Of a stretch of 64,000 bases of DNA, positions 21,446 to 31,203 are shown piece by piece. The notes beneath the pieces were generated by a model. It searched no databases and had not been told where the DNA came from. It was given only the letters and a program-made list of their open reading frames with translations. Position 1 is the stretch's first letter. Each line of letters begins with the position of its first letter. The DNA lies in the NCBI GenBank assembly GCA_023213395.1, contig CM041465.1:204421741-204485740 (forward strand). The letters are read 5' to 3'. Both the position numbers and the translations under genes were made by a program. Origin of the DNA: Cycas panzhihuaensis. Its lineage: Eukaryota; Cycadophyta.

Positions 21446-22890
21446 CATATTAAACTCACTTTCACCAGAAATCAGTCGACAGTTTTCTAAAACAGATGAC
21501 TTGGCCACTGTCTAGAAAACTTTACAAGAAAAATATGATAAGGTTGATATACATCAAGTCATTGTCCTAGAACAATAATTGTATGACCTTACTTTTGATG
21601 ATTTTTCTAATGTTGAGGATTTTTTAAGTAAAATTTAATTAATCAATAAAGATCTAGGAAACTATATCAAATCTAAAACTAAAGATGGTGATACTGAAAA
21701 AATAATCATGCATGTTAGAGACAACGATACACTCGTACGTCTTACAGTAAACAAGTTACCAAAATAATTTAATCTCTACAAAATTGCCAGATAACAAGCT
21801 AGCGACCCTCCTATAACATTCAATCTGTTGACAAACCAGTTGATCGATCATCAAATAATGTTAATTTAAACAGGCGTATTAAAAGATCCTTCATAGGCTT
21901 TGTTTTCCAAAACTAAGCCACAATTTAAAAATAAACAATAAAATAATTTTCATAGTACTCCAAAATTTTAGAAATCTCATAGAGGTTCACAATCTAATTC
22001 ACAAAACAATATTAAGTATTCTGGTCCATCCAAACACCGGTATACTTCTAATCAATCCTTTCATAATAGAAACAATGTAACTCCTTCTTAGAACACTAAT
22101 TATGCATATTGTCATAAAAAATGCCACACTATTGATGTCTGTAGAAGTAGAATAGCTTCGGAAGCATGGAAAGCTTCTAAGGGATTACAAAATCGACCTC
22201 AATCCCATCCTCAATCACGACCTCAAAATTGACAAACTCATAATCGTTCTTTAGCGGCAACAACTTCTGTGTTTGTTGCCCTTACAAATCAACCACTACA
22301 ATAGATCCTTGACTCTGGTACATCCCATCACATGATAGGACACTAGAAAAATTTAACCACTTATCAATCTGAATCGAACTCTGAAGAAGAGATTTCTTTT
22401 GGAAGTGGTACCCAACTTAAAGTCAAAGGATCATGTGATGTTACCTTAAAGGATGGATTAATAAAAGATGTTTTCTACATACCTGGTCTATTACCAAACC
22501 CACTTTATGTCTATCAAATCTGGTAGAAAGACCTTGTCATCAAATTCTAGAAAAATAAATTTATCATTAAGGAACCATTAAACAAATTTAGACTCATTGC
22601 CTCAGGACCTATTGATCATAACACAGGTCTCTATAGTCTAACAAGTCTACGAAATAACAAAACAAAATCTTTTATTGCCTTTATTGTCAAATCTGACTCA
22701 GTCAGCAAACTTTGAGATGCACGATTTGGCCATACAAGTTATGGCAAACTGTAATATCTAAAGAAGCATGAAATGGTTCATGGTCTTCCACCCTTAAACA
22801 CTGTTTATGGTGTTTGTAAACTATGTGATAGGTAAACAACACATGGACCCATTTCCATATAAAACTCAATTCAGAGCAATAATTCCACTT
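21446..22890 (+). pseudogene. Copia A gag (second part), protease, GAG-pre-integrase
   Basis: Continues from 14962: ILNSLSPEISRQFSKTDDLATV, LQEKYDKVDIHQ. The gag core follows, then a CCHC-like knuckle near 22097 (YCHKKCHTIDVCRSR, with the expected Gly as Cys), then the protease ILDSGTSHHMIGH with an intact DSG at 22311-22319 and EEISFGSGTQLKVKGSCDVTLKDGLI. Pre-integrase motifs follow (ARFGHTSYGKL, HEMVHGLP). Several stops are present. The frame is cut at 22890 by copia C (target CACTT) and resumes at 31204. Confidence 0.88.
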
Positions 22891-23212
22891 TGTTGGGAAT
22901 AATCCCAATGTATGTGCACTAGGCGCTTAGGGCCCCTCAAAGCCGCCTTGAGGGCCCCTAGGCACCTGAGCCGCTCAAAAGCCTTGGATCGACCACTCTC
23001 ACGTGAGGCGTATCACCGCTATTTATTTTTTATATTTTTCAAACTAACCTTAATTGTTGTAAATTTAGGTGATGGCGCGACGCCTCCCAATTCTCTATAT
23101 AAGGGTTGGGAATACCTCCTGTGTTAATTAACACCGCCACTCTATTGGAAATTGCCGTTGTACTCAAGATGAGAACGTCGTGATGTCCTGCTCTGCTCCT
23201 CCGGCTCCATCA
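22891..23212 (+). repeat. 5' LTR of copia C
   Basis: TGTTGGGAATAATCCCAATG...CTCCATCA, 322 bases, with a TATA box in CTCTATATAAGGG near 23093. It opens with a short palindrome (TTGGGA/TCCCAA). A longer near-perfect hairpin, AGGGCCCCTCAAAG with CTTTGAGGGCCCCT, is seen intact at 30911-30942 and slightly altered here at 22929-22959. Confidence 0.93.
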
Positions 23213-23214
23213 TT

Positions 23215-23231
23215 TGGTATCAGAGCCACGG
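23215..23231 (+). other. tRNA-Met primer-binding site of copia C
   Basis: TGGTATCAGAGCCACGG starts two bases (TT) after the LTR. Confidence 0.9.
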
Positions 23232-24164
23232 TGATGCTATTGTCTAGTTTCTGGTTTTAGTTGCTCAATCGTCCGACGAAACATATCTATATGATCGCCG
23301 TTGAGATTCTGGCGAGCTCACCGATCCGCCGGAGAAGACGGATCCGGATTCCATCCACCGTGAAGAAAGATCTCCGCCGTAAGTGTGTACGCAAACTAGG
23401 TTCTTCGTTTCCTTTTTTTTTACTTTTTCAACATTTAAATAAACGTTTTGATATATGTCCTTTTACTTTGTATTTTGATCTCCATCGATTATTAGCTATC
23501 CTCGCATCCATTGTCTGGTTTCCATTATTTACATTGTTATTATATTCGGTCTCTGTCCTGTGCACTCTTTACAACCATTCAGACTCCCGCCTCTGTCTTT
23601 ATGTGCATCAAGTGTCTAGCTCTACTTCTCTGTGCATCGCTCGCCTATCTAGCCTCCTGCTTAAACTCAAGGCCGTGTGACTCGCCTCGGTCTGCTCTGC
23701 TAGCGCCTGTCTGTGTGCAAGCCCGCCGCCTCTTTATCACCTTACCTTTGCTCCGTGTGCATCTCAAATCTCTCCGTCACTCTCCGTCTCCGAAAAACCC
23801 TGTTCATTAAATCTCTCCGTCTCCGAAAGGCCCAGCACTCTACGTCAAAGCATTTCTCCTATCGTCAAAGCATTTCTCCTATCTTCTCGCCCTTTGTGTG
23901 GCCGCTGTCTTTGTATCCGTTACATGGCTATTCATCTGCTTAGCTCGGAAGGAGGCGCCTGCTACACCTTTACTATTCTAACTGATTTCGCTTTTGTGCT
24001 ATTTAATGCCGCTACATCGCTTGTCTCCATTCGAACCTTGTTTCGCTTGTCTCAGATGCCGTCCCATGTGATCGCTTTAATCCGTTGATGCCGTATCGCC
24101 TTTCATCACTGCGTTGATTATAAATCGCCATTCGTTGTGATATTAATAGTCTCGCGTTTATATG

Positions 24165-24440
24165 CGATCGATCGTAATCATATTTCGTGTTATATATTCT
24201 CGTTTTGCGTTGGCGTATTAATCGCTGCTTTCATATTGATATGATATCTATTTGTGTTGGCATCTTCGCTTTACATTCAACATATTTGCGTTGGCATATC
24301 AATCGTGTTATATTTGCGTTGCCATTCATCCTTCGTATTCATATTAAGCGTTAATCGTGTTAGCGTTTATATATTTAGCATTCCGTTGGCATATTAATCG
24401 TGTCATATATATTTGCGTTTATATATTCAGCGTTGCATTT
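24165..24440. repeat. Degenerate short repeats in the C leader
   Basis: Variants of TTGCGTTGGCATATTAATCG and CGTGTTATATATTTGCG recur at irregular spacing of 25 to 50 bases. They are unchanged across most of the duplicated copy at 61140-61400. Confidence 0.6.
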
Positions 24441-24534
24441 TGTTATATATTCAGTTTTATTTATTGTATGTGTTAAAATCCGGTTTTTAAAGGGTTTAAG
24501 TTCTGTTTTTAAACTCGACGAGCGAGTTCACCCT

Positions 24535-24600
24535 CCTGGCATTGGAGGTTTCCGTTATCTGACTAGTCTTGGGTTCAATCCTAGCTCAGTCCCTCTTCAG
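24535..24600 (+). other. tRNA-like A/B-box pair, possible SINE or tRNA relic
   Basis: GGTTCAATCC at 24572-24581 fits the Pol III box B consensus. TGGCATTGGAGG about 35 bases upstream is a weak box A. No cloverleaf could be drawn with confidence, so a tRNA gene is not claimed. Confidence 0.25.
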
Positions 24601-26676
24601 ACCCGATTTTAAAGAAGTTTTTTAAATTTTAAAACTTATTTTTTTTAAAATTTTATTTTTCCATAGGGTTATTGGCGCTTTTGTGGCCATAACTTCCTGT
24701 TGGCTCATCGCTGCATTTAAACCTACGTCAATAGATCAGAAATTTTTCGTAGATCGATTTCGACTGGTCATAAGACCAATTTGGTGCCCATTTGACCTTG
24801 TTTTGACCTTTTTAACATTGGACTTTCGAAATTTCAGCGTTTTTTGCAATTTTAACAAAACCGGTTTTAGAACTGGCTGTCATTTATTTCTGATAAATTG
24901 TTTTGTGCCCAAATTTTCTCTATTGCAATCGAAGTCATATAGACTTTAATACCCATTTTTTATTTCAATTCTTTGAGTTCATTTTCACTAATATTTTAAT
25001 CGCTAAAATAAGAAATTTAGTTGATTTTGCCTGCTTTTGAACATTCTCCATAAAGATACTTGTCACATTTTTCACTATAACTTTTGCAATTTTTATCGAT
25101 TTCATTTCGTTAGCTTCGTTGGGAAGTCGACTCATTTCTCTTCATTGTGATATATTTTTCATATATTTTGACACATTTTGCTTATATTTCAAATCATAAA
25201 GTTGAAGTATTTTATTAGCCTAAATCTTTTTTTTACACTGCTTAATATATTCTTTCAAAATTTTCAATTGGCGTAATATTAATTACTTCATCAATAATAT
25301 TTGATCATTTTTTTAACTTTTCTAAGGATTAATTAGTACTTTCATACAATTTTTTGCCTACCCTCGCCCTGTTAGGCTCCATAAGGAGGTCCTTTCCTTT
25401 GCCTCATTCAAAACGTGATTTATTGGTATCCATTTTCAAAACCGTCTATTTTATTGGATTCACATCTCAAAGAATCTACATATTGATAAAATTTTAAGCT
25501 ATTCGACCTCATTCAATATAGTTTTCAATCTGTTAAAGTTGAGTATATATATACATCCTAACAAGCTTGTCTCCTTTCAAAAATTGTAAAGAAAATTCTA
25601 GTTCATATTTCCTTGTTTACTCAAGTTTCTGCTTGATCTTTCTATAAGCACTTTACATTATTTTTGAACAAGCATTTGTTTATAAGGCAATACATAAAAG
25701 TTGTTCTTAAAATAAGTTTTTACATCAAGATTTATTATTCATTTGAGAAATTGGCATCTGTTTGAAAACTATCTATTCTCAAAAGTTTATTTTTAAATCT
25801 TGCATAAGTGAAAAGTTTTGAGCATCATTACTTCCTTTTGATTGTTTTACTTTAAAAGTGTATCAAAGTTGTTGAAAAATATCATCCTTCTTGCACTTAT
25901 AAAAGGAAAATTGCATTTCTTTTCAAAGGCATATTATATTTGTTTGAAGGACATTATTTTTTGAAAAAAAAGCAAAAGAGTTTTTTTGTAAAAGTTTTCA
26001 TTTCATCTTGCTTAGAGCTTTTTTCATTATCAAAAGAAATTTTCTTTTCTAAGCAAGACCACATTGCTAAATAGATTAGTTTTCACATTAAATAAGATAA
26101 ATCCCGAATTGAACCACACTTTTTCCAAATTTGCAAGGGGAAATGTAGGACCCCCGAGGTTACCATCCCGCACACGCTAATCGGCCTACTCATATTGGAT
26201 GATGGTGACCATTAGCTATCGTGTATACGGTGGCGGTGAGGTGCGTAACCTTTTCATTTTATGGTGTTTGGAGACCAAGGCTAGACTCGGAGAGGGTGAG
26301 TGCCTTTGGTTCGAGAACCTTCACCACTAGATCCGTCGTTAGGCATAAATCCGTGCAAGTGGACCAACAATCTGTGGGTGTCAAAGCCTTCTTAGCGTAC
26401 GTCTTGGAGGTATATAGAGCTCGTCTGCACCAGATAAAGGGTCCATGTTTTGCCATCCGTAAGGGCCATTGATGTAATAGCAACCAAGGTTGCCCTGGAG
26501 AAACATAAACTTAGAGCCTAGTAGCCTGTCTAGGTCCTAGTTCATTTGTTCAAACTTTTGAAAACCTTGGGATATATATATTTAGAAATAATTTCTTTCA
26601 TTTAAGTTCTTTCAAATTTTTTACATTCAAATATTATTTATTGCATTTATCACATTTTATACAACTTTAATTTAAA

Positions 26677-27850
26677 ATGACGTCTAGTTTTGGGAATATG
26701 ATTATTCCTAAATTTGATGGAAACAATTTTCTTAACTGGAGTAGGAGGATGAGGCCCATCCTCATAGCAAATGAAATGTGGGATATAGTGAGAAATGGTT
26801 ACAATGACTTAGGATCAAATCCAATTGATACTGAAAAAGCTACATACAAAGAAAATATCAAAAAAGATAATGAAGCTTTAGCCCTTATTTTTTGCGCTTT
26901 GGAAGATCATGTTTTCCCACGAGTTAGTGAATCCATTAAGTCCAAAGAGGCTTGGGATACCTTATAGCTTATATACGAAGGAGCTGCGTCCTCTAAACTA
27001 CAAAACTTAAGAAGTAAGTTTGAAAATTTACGTATGATGCCTCATGAATCAATAACTGCATTTATGACCAAGATTCAAGATATAGTTAACCAAATGAGGT
27101 CCCTTAGGGATACCTTAACCGAACAAAGAGTAGTTGAACGAATCCTTCGATGCGTAGGAGCTGTTAGACGCTTTGAGATGGTAGCTACTAGTATTAGTGT
27201 ATCTAAGGACCTAAGTACCCTCAAAATAGAACAACTTACTGCTATGCTCATGTCTATAGAAGAGCAACAAGCTGCCAATGAAACTTTAGAACATGCCTTT
27301 GCTACAAAGGCCAACATTCAACCTAACTCTCAAGATGGCACCTCAAAACAAAACGAATCTCCTCTAAGGCGAAAAGATGAAAACCCTAGAAATGAACCTA
27401 GACAAAATCCTCCACGATACCAAGCTCCTCATAATAGACAAGGACGACCCCACAACATGAAAATTCTCCAAGACATTCGAACACTCAAAGAAACCCTAAC
27501 CAACGAAGACAAGTTGAAAATCATTCTTGTTGTCCACATTGTCATGGGAACCCACAACCTTCTAGAACACCTCAAAACTATCGTGACCAACCAAGAAATA
27601 ATCATACTCAATTCTATGAGGAAAGGGGGAGACCTTTCAACCTTGATCACTCTCCACCAAGGAATCAAAATCTTAGTTATGGAAAAAGAGATCAACTATA
27701 TTGCACTTATTGTCGTCGAAATGGTTACACTGAAGATAAGTGTTTTTCAAAACATGGACCACCCTCTAGAGGACATGTGTCAAATACATCAGAATCTAAA
27801 ATCAACAATAGGTTATTTCTATCTAGTTTTTCAAACCAGGAAGAAGAGGA
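26677..27850 (+). pseudogene. Copia C gag
   Basis: Starts at the ATG at 26677: MTSSFGNMIIPKFDGNNFLNWSRR, the plant copia gag N-terminus (UBN2/DUF4219 type, F-x-G-x-N/Y...W). One in-frame TAG at 26965-26967 follows DTL, where family members have Gln. The same frame continues open to about 27470: LRSKFENLRMMPHESITAF, VVERILRCVGAVRRF, TLKIEQLTAMLMSIEEQ. A frameshift then moves to a basic region. A zinc knuckle at 27702-27745 reads CTYCRRNGYTEDKC, with Tyr in place of the zinc-binding His. Both the stop and the Tyr are one transition from the expected codon. Confidence 0.9.
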
Positions 27851-27854
27851 TGAT

Positions 27855-28240
27855 AGTTGATACATTGATTCCGGTTGTTCCACCCACATGACCCATAAAG
27901 AACAATTATTTCAAACTTTGGATACAAATAAGAAAGGGTCTATTATGTTTGGAGACAACACTTCTCACCAATCGATTGGAAAATGTAACATTACCTTATT
28001 GACTGATAGTGGTGAATATAAATATTTAAATGATGTTCTATATGTCCCTGCTTTAAGGAAAAACTTACTACTCAGAGGATGATGATGGGACAAGACTATA
28101 AAATAATTTTGACAACGGCGAATGTGTCATCAAAGACAAACGACAAAATGAAGCTATTGTTGCTAGGGGTATCATGACTAAAGATCGCTTATTTAAACTT
28201 ACTATCACCCCTCGGATACATATGCCCTTAGAACCACAAC
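27855..28240 (+). pseudogene. Copia C protease
   Basis: YIDSGCSTHMTHKEQLFQTL carries an intact catalytic DSG (27867-27875). GSIMFGDNTSHQSIGKCN, YKYLNDVLYVPALRKNLL completes the copia aspartic protease. A stop cluster at 28080 follows, just where pre-integrase should begin. Confidence 0.85.
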
Positions 28241-29320
28241 TACTATGGATAGTGACCTATGGCATCGACGCTTTGGCCACCTTAATTATACCGCTTTAGC
28301 CCTTATGAAAAGATTAGATATGGTTAATGGCTTACCCCTATTGATGTTAACAAAGAGTTGTGTGAGGGATGCCTTCTTGGAAAACATCATAGAGAAAGTT
28401 TTCCGGACTTTAGCCATCTGCATCCGCCTCTTCAACTCAGATATACAGGATATTTGTGGCCTAATGGCCACTCCTTCCTCGTGTGCCAAATATTTCCTTA
28501 CATTTATTGATGACTTTACAAGAAAGACTTGGGTGTTCTTTCTCAAATACAAATATGATGCTTTTGACCACTTTGTTGACTTCAAAACCTTCGTTGAGCT
28601 TAATAAAGTGGATATCATATCCTCTCCTTAAGATCGATAATGGGGAGAATTTACCTCTAATATCTTCAAGGATTACGTATCCAACATGGGATTGGCGACA
28701 ACATACCAACCCCTACACCCCACAACAAAATGGTGTAGCTGAAAGGAAGTACAGAACTATCGGAGAAATGGCACGTTGTATGCTTAAAGATAAAAACTTA
28801 GGCCATGAATTTTGGGTCAAGCACCCATACCGCAGCCTACTTACTTAATCGATGTTCCACAAAAGCGTTAGGGGAAGACACCGTAAGAAGCATGGACAAA
28901 GTTATAAACCTAGTATCCGTCACCTTAAGGTATTTGGCCGCTTAGCCTATGCCCACGTCCCTGACCAAAGAAGAACCAAATTAGATGATCATAGTTTAAA
29001 ATGTATCTTTATTGGATATAGTGAATCATCAAAATCTTACAAAGTTTATGATCCCAAATCCCAAAGTTATTCTCGAGTAGGGATGTCAAATTTCAAGAAG
29101 ACACCTACTATCAAAATAATCACGAACAATGTAGGACATTACCATTAAGTTTAATGCATCAAATACATCCAAATATGTGCCACCTATGTGGAGAAACTCT
29201 CCGAAACTACTAGGAAACAACATCACCTCAACCACCATCACAACCACTACCCAAATGGGTTCAACGCAACCATGACTTAGGAAATATATTAGATACCAAT
29301 CGAAGATCTACATTCACACA
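28241..29320 (+). pseudogene. Copia C integrase
   Basis: GAG-pre-integrase: MDSDLWHRRFGHLNYTALALM, with a damaged HHCC zinc end. Catalytic core: YFLTFIDDFTRKTWVFFLKYK. A frameshifted DNGGEF-like second motif lies near 28635. The third motif, TPQQNGVAERKYRTIGEMARCMLKDK, has the catalytic Glu intact. The tail is at 28852-29148: HLKVFGRLAYAHVPDQRRTKLDDHSLKCIFIGYSESSKSYKVYDP. At least four frame changes break the domain. Confidence 0.88.
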
Positions 29321-29379
29321 AAGTTAACTTTGCTCTAATGAGTAAGTTACTTGAAAGTCATGAGCCTCAAACCTTTGGT

Positions 29380-30840
29380 GAGGCTAATCAACATGAGTGC
29401 TGACAAAAAGCCATGCAAGAGGAATATAAATCTATCGTTAAAATGATACTTGGGAACTTGTAGACTTACCACCAAGGAAGAAAGCCATTGGAACCAAATG
29501 GGTTTATAAGACTAAGTTCCACTGATGGATCAATTGATAAATATAAAGCTCGTTTAGTTGCCAAAGGATATGCCCAAAGAGAAGGCATAGACTATCAAAC
29601 ATTTGCCCCTGTTGCTTTAGAATGGAATCGATTCGCATGATAATAAGTTTAAGCCGCCCAAATGGGTTGCTTTGTTTATCAAATGGACGTAAAGTGCTTT
29701 TTAAATGGTTATATCCAAGAAGATATCTATGTCTCTCAACCCCTCGCTTTGAAGTCGGGAAGAAAACAAAGTGTACAAGTTAAAGAAAGCATTATATGGT
29801 CTAAAACAAGCACATAGGGCTTGGTATTCCGTATAGACACATATCTTAAAGATCAAGGGTTTGAAAGATCTCAAAGCGGATCCAAACTTATACACCAAAA
29901 TTAAAGGAAATTCGATATTGATCGTGGGACTTTCGTGAGCGACTTAATTTATACCTGGAAATGACTCCCAACTTTTAAGTCAATTTAAAGAAGCTATGTG
30001 TAAGGAATTTGAAATGACAGACTTAGGTCTTATGCACTACTTCCTAGGATTGGAAGTGTGGCAAGATAAACAAGGAATATTTATCTCTCAACGTAAATAT
30101 ATATTAGACCTTCTACAAAGATTTAATATGACAAACTGTAAACCATTGTCAATACCAGCGGAAATTGGAATTAAACTCTCTGAGACAGATGACTCAACTT
30201 CAGTTGATCCCACTCACTATAGACAACTGATTGGTAGCCTACTTTATTTAACCTCTACTCGACATGATATAACATATTACGTAAGTGTAGTATCTAGATT
30301 TATGCAGATCCAAAGACATCCCATTGGCAAGTCGCTAAAGAATCCTCGAGATACCTTAAAGGGACTTGGACTTTGGATTATACTACAAACCTACATCCGA
30401 GTTTCGCTTAACGGTTATCTGATTCGATTAATGGGTGATATCGATGATAGAAAATCTACCTCGGGTTATGCATTTAGTATGGGATCGGCAGAGCTTGGAG
30501 TACAAAGAAACAAAATACTGGTTCCTTATCCATACCAAGCGTAATATAAAGCCGCAGATAGAGCTCGTGAATCAATCTGTAAGAAGACTCTACAGTGATT
30601 TTCAAATTAAACAAAGAAGGTCCCACTAAAATTTGGTGTGATAATCGTGAGCGCTATTCAAATGACAAAAATCCAAGATTCCACTGAGAACAAAGCACAT
30701 TGAAACTCAATACCACTTCATTCGGGAACTTGTACAAGCGTAAGAGATAGAGTTGACTTATCAGAGCAATCAAGATCAAGCAAATGATATTTTTACAAAG
30801 GCCTTGGGAAAATCAAGTTTGAAAAGTTCGAGATGATTTA
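29380..30840 (+). pseudogene. Copia C reverse transcriptase and RNase H
   Basis: RT: AMQEEYKSIV, then [52 protein letters not shown]. The active site near 29930 reads FVSDLIYT instead of YVDD. MCKEFEMTDLGLMHYFLGLEVWQDK, RKYILDLLQRFNMTNCKPLS and HYRQLIGSLLYLTSTRHDITY follow in an open stretch (29996-30544). RNase H is recognisable from DIDDRKSTSGYAFSMGSAE and the KTEHIE-like end (ENKAHxNSIPLH). Breaks here are short indels, many at CTG/CAG-like sites, so some may be base-calling faults. Confidence 0.88.
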
Positions 30841-30855
30841 GGAGTCATACACATT

Positions 30856-30871
30856 GGGCTTATGGGGAGAA
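30856..30871 (+). other. Polypurine tract of copia C
   Basis: GGGCTTATGGGGAGAA directly precedes the 3' LTR. Confidence 0.75.
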
Positions 30872-31198
30872 TGTTGGGAATAATCCCAATGTATGTGCAC
30901 TTAGGCGCTTAGGGCCCCTCAAAGCTGCCTTTGAGGGCCCCTAGAACACCTTGAGTAGCTCAAAAGCCGCCTGACCGACCACTCACGTGAGGTGCGTATC
31001 ACCGCTATTTATTTTTATATTTTTCAAACTAACCTTAATTGTTGTGCAATTAGGGTGATGGTGCCCGACGCCTCCCGAATTCTCTATATAAGGGTTGGGA
31101 ATACCTCCACGGTGTTAATTAACAGCCACTCTATTGAAATTGTCATTGTACTCAATATGAGAACGTTGTGATGTCTGCCTACTCCTCCTACTCCATCA
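30872..31198 (+). repeat. 3' LTR of copia C
   Basis: 327 bases matching 22891-23212, followed by the duplicate CACTT. It holds the cleaner version of the U3 hairpin: AGGGCCCCTCAAAG (30911-30924), loop CTGC, CTTTGAGGGCCCCT (30929-30942), with one mismatched pair. Confidence 0.93.
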
Positions 31199-31203
31199 CA
31201 CTT

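Larger units (their letters stand above)
23232..26676 (+). other. 3.4 kb leader of copia C
   Basis: No retroviral frame was found. Overlapping small open frames (for example 23261-23680 and 23511-23810) lack homology and are probably chance. It includes a region of short degenerate repeats (24165-24440), a Pol III box-B-like motif (24572), and long T-rich stretches before gag. A spacer this long before gag is unusual for copia. Confidence 0.65.
22891..31198 (+). mobile_element. Copia element C inside copia A
   Basis: An 8.3 kb Ty1/copia element with paired LTRs and target duplication CACTT (22886-22890 and 31199-31203). It has an unusually long, 3.4 kb leader before gag. Order: gag, protease, integrase, RT, RNase H, as in copia. 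Gag is long and mostly open; pol is broken by many small indels, some of which may be sequence errors. Confidence 0.95.

Noticed and set aside
24165-24440. CRISPR-like array
   Set aside because: Repeats are degenerate and irregularly spaced, in a plant retrotransposon leader.
24535-24600. A functional tRNA gene
   Set aside because: Box B is good, but no acceptor or anticodon arms could be paired.
23261-24949. Several overlapping frames of 60-140 codons in the copia C leader
   Set aside because: No motifs, and the second copy shows different frames. Likely chance or error-driven.
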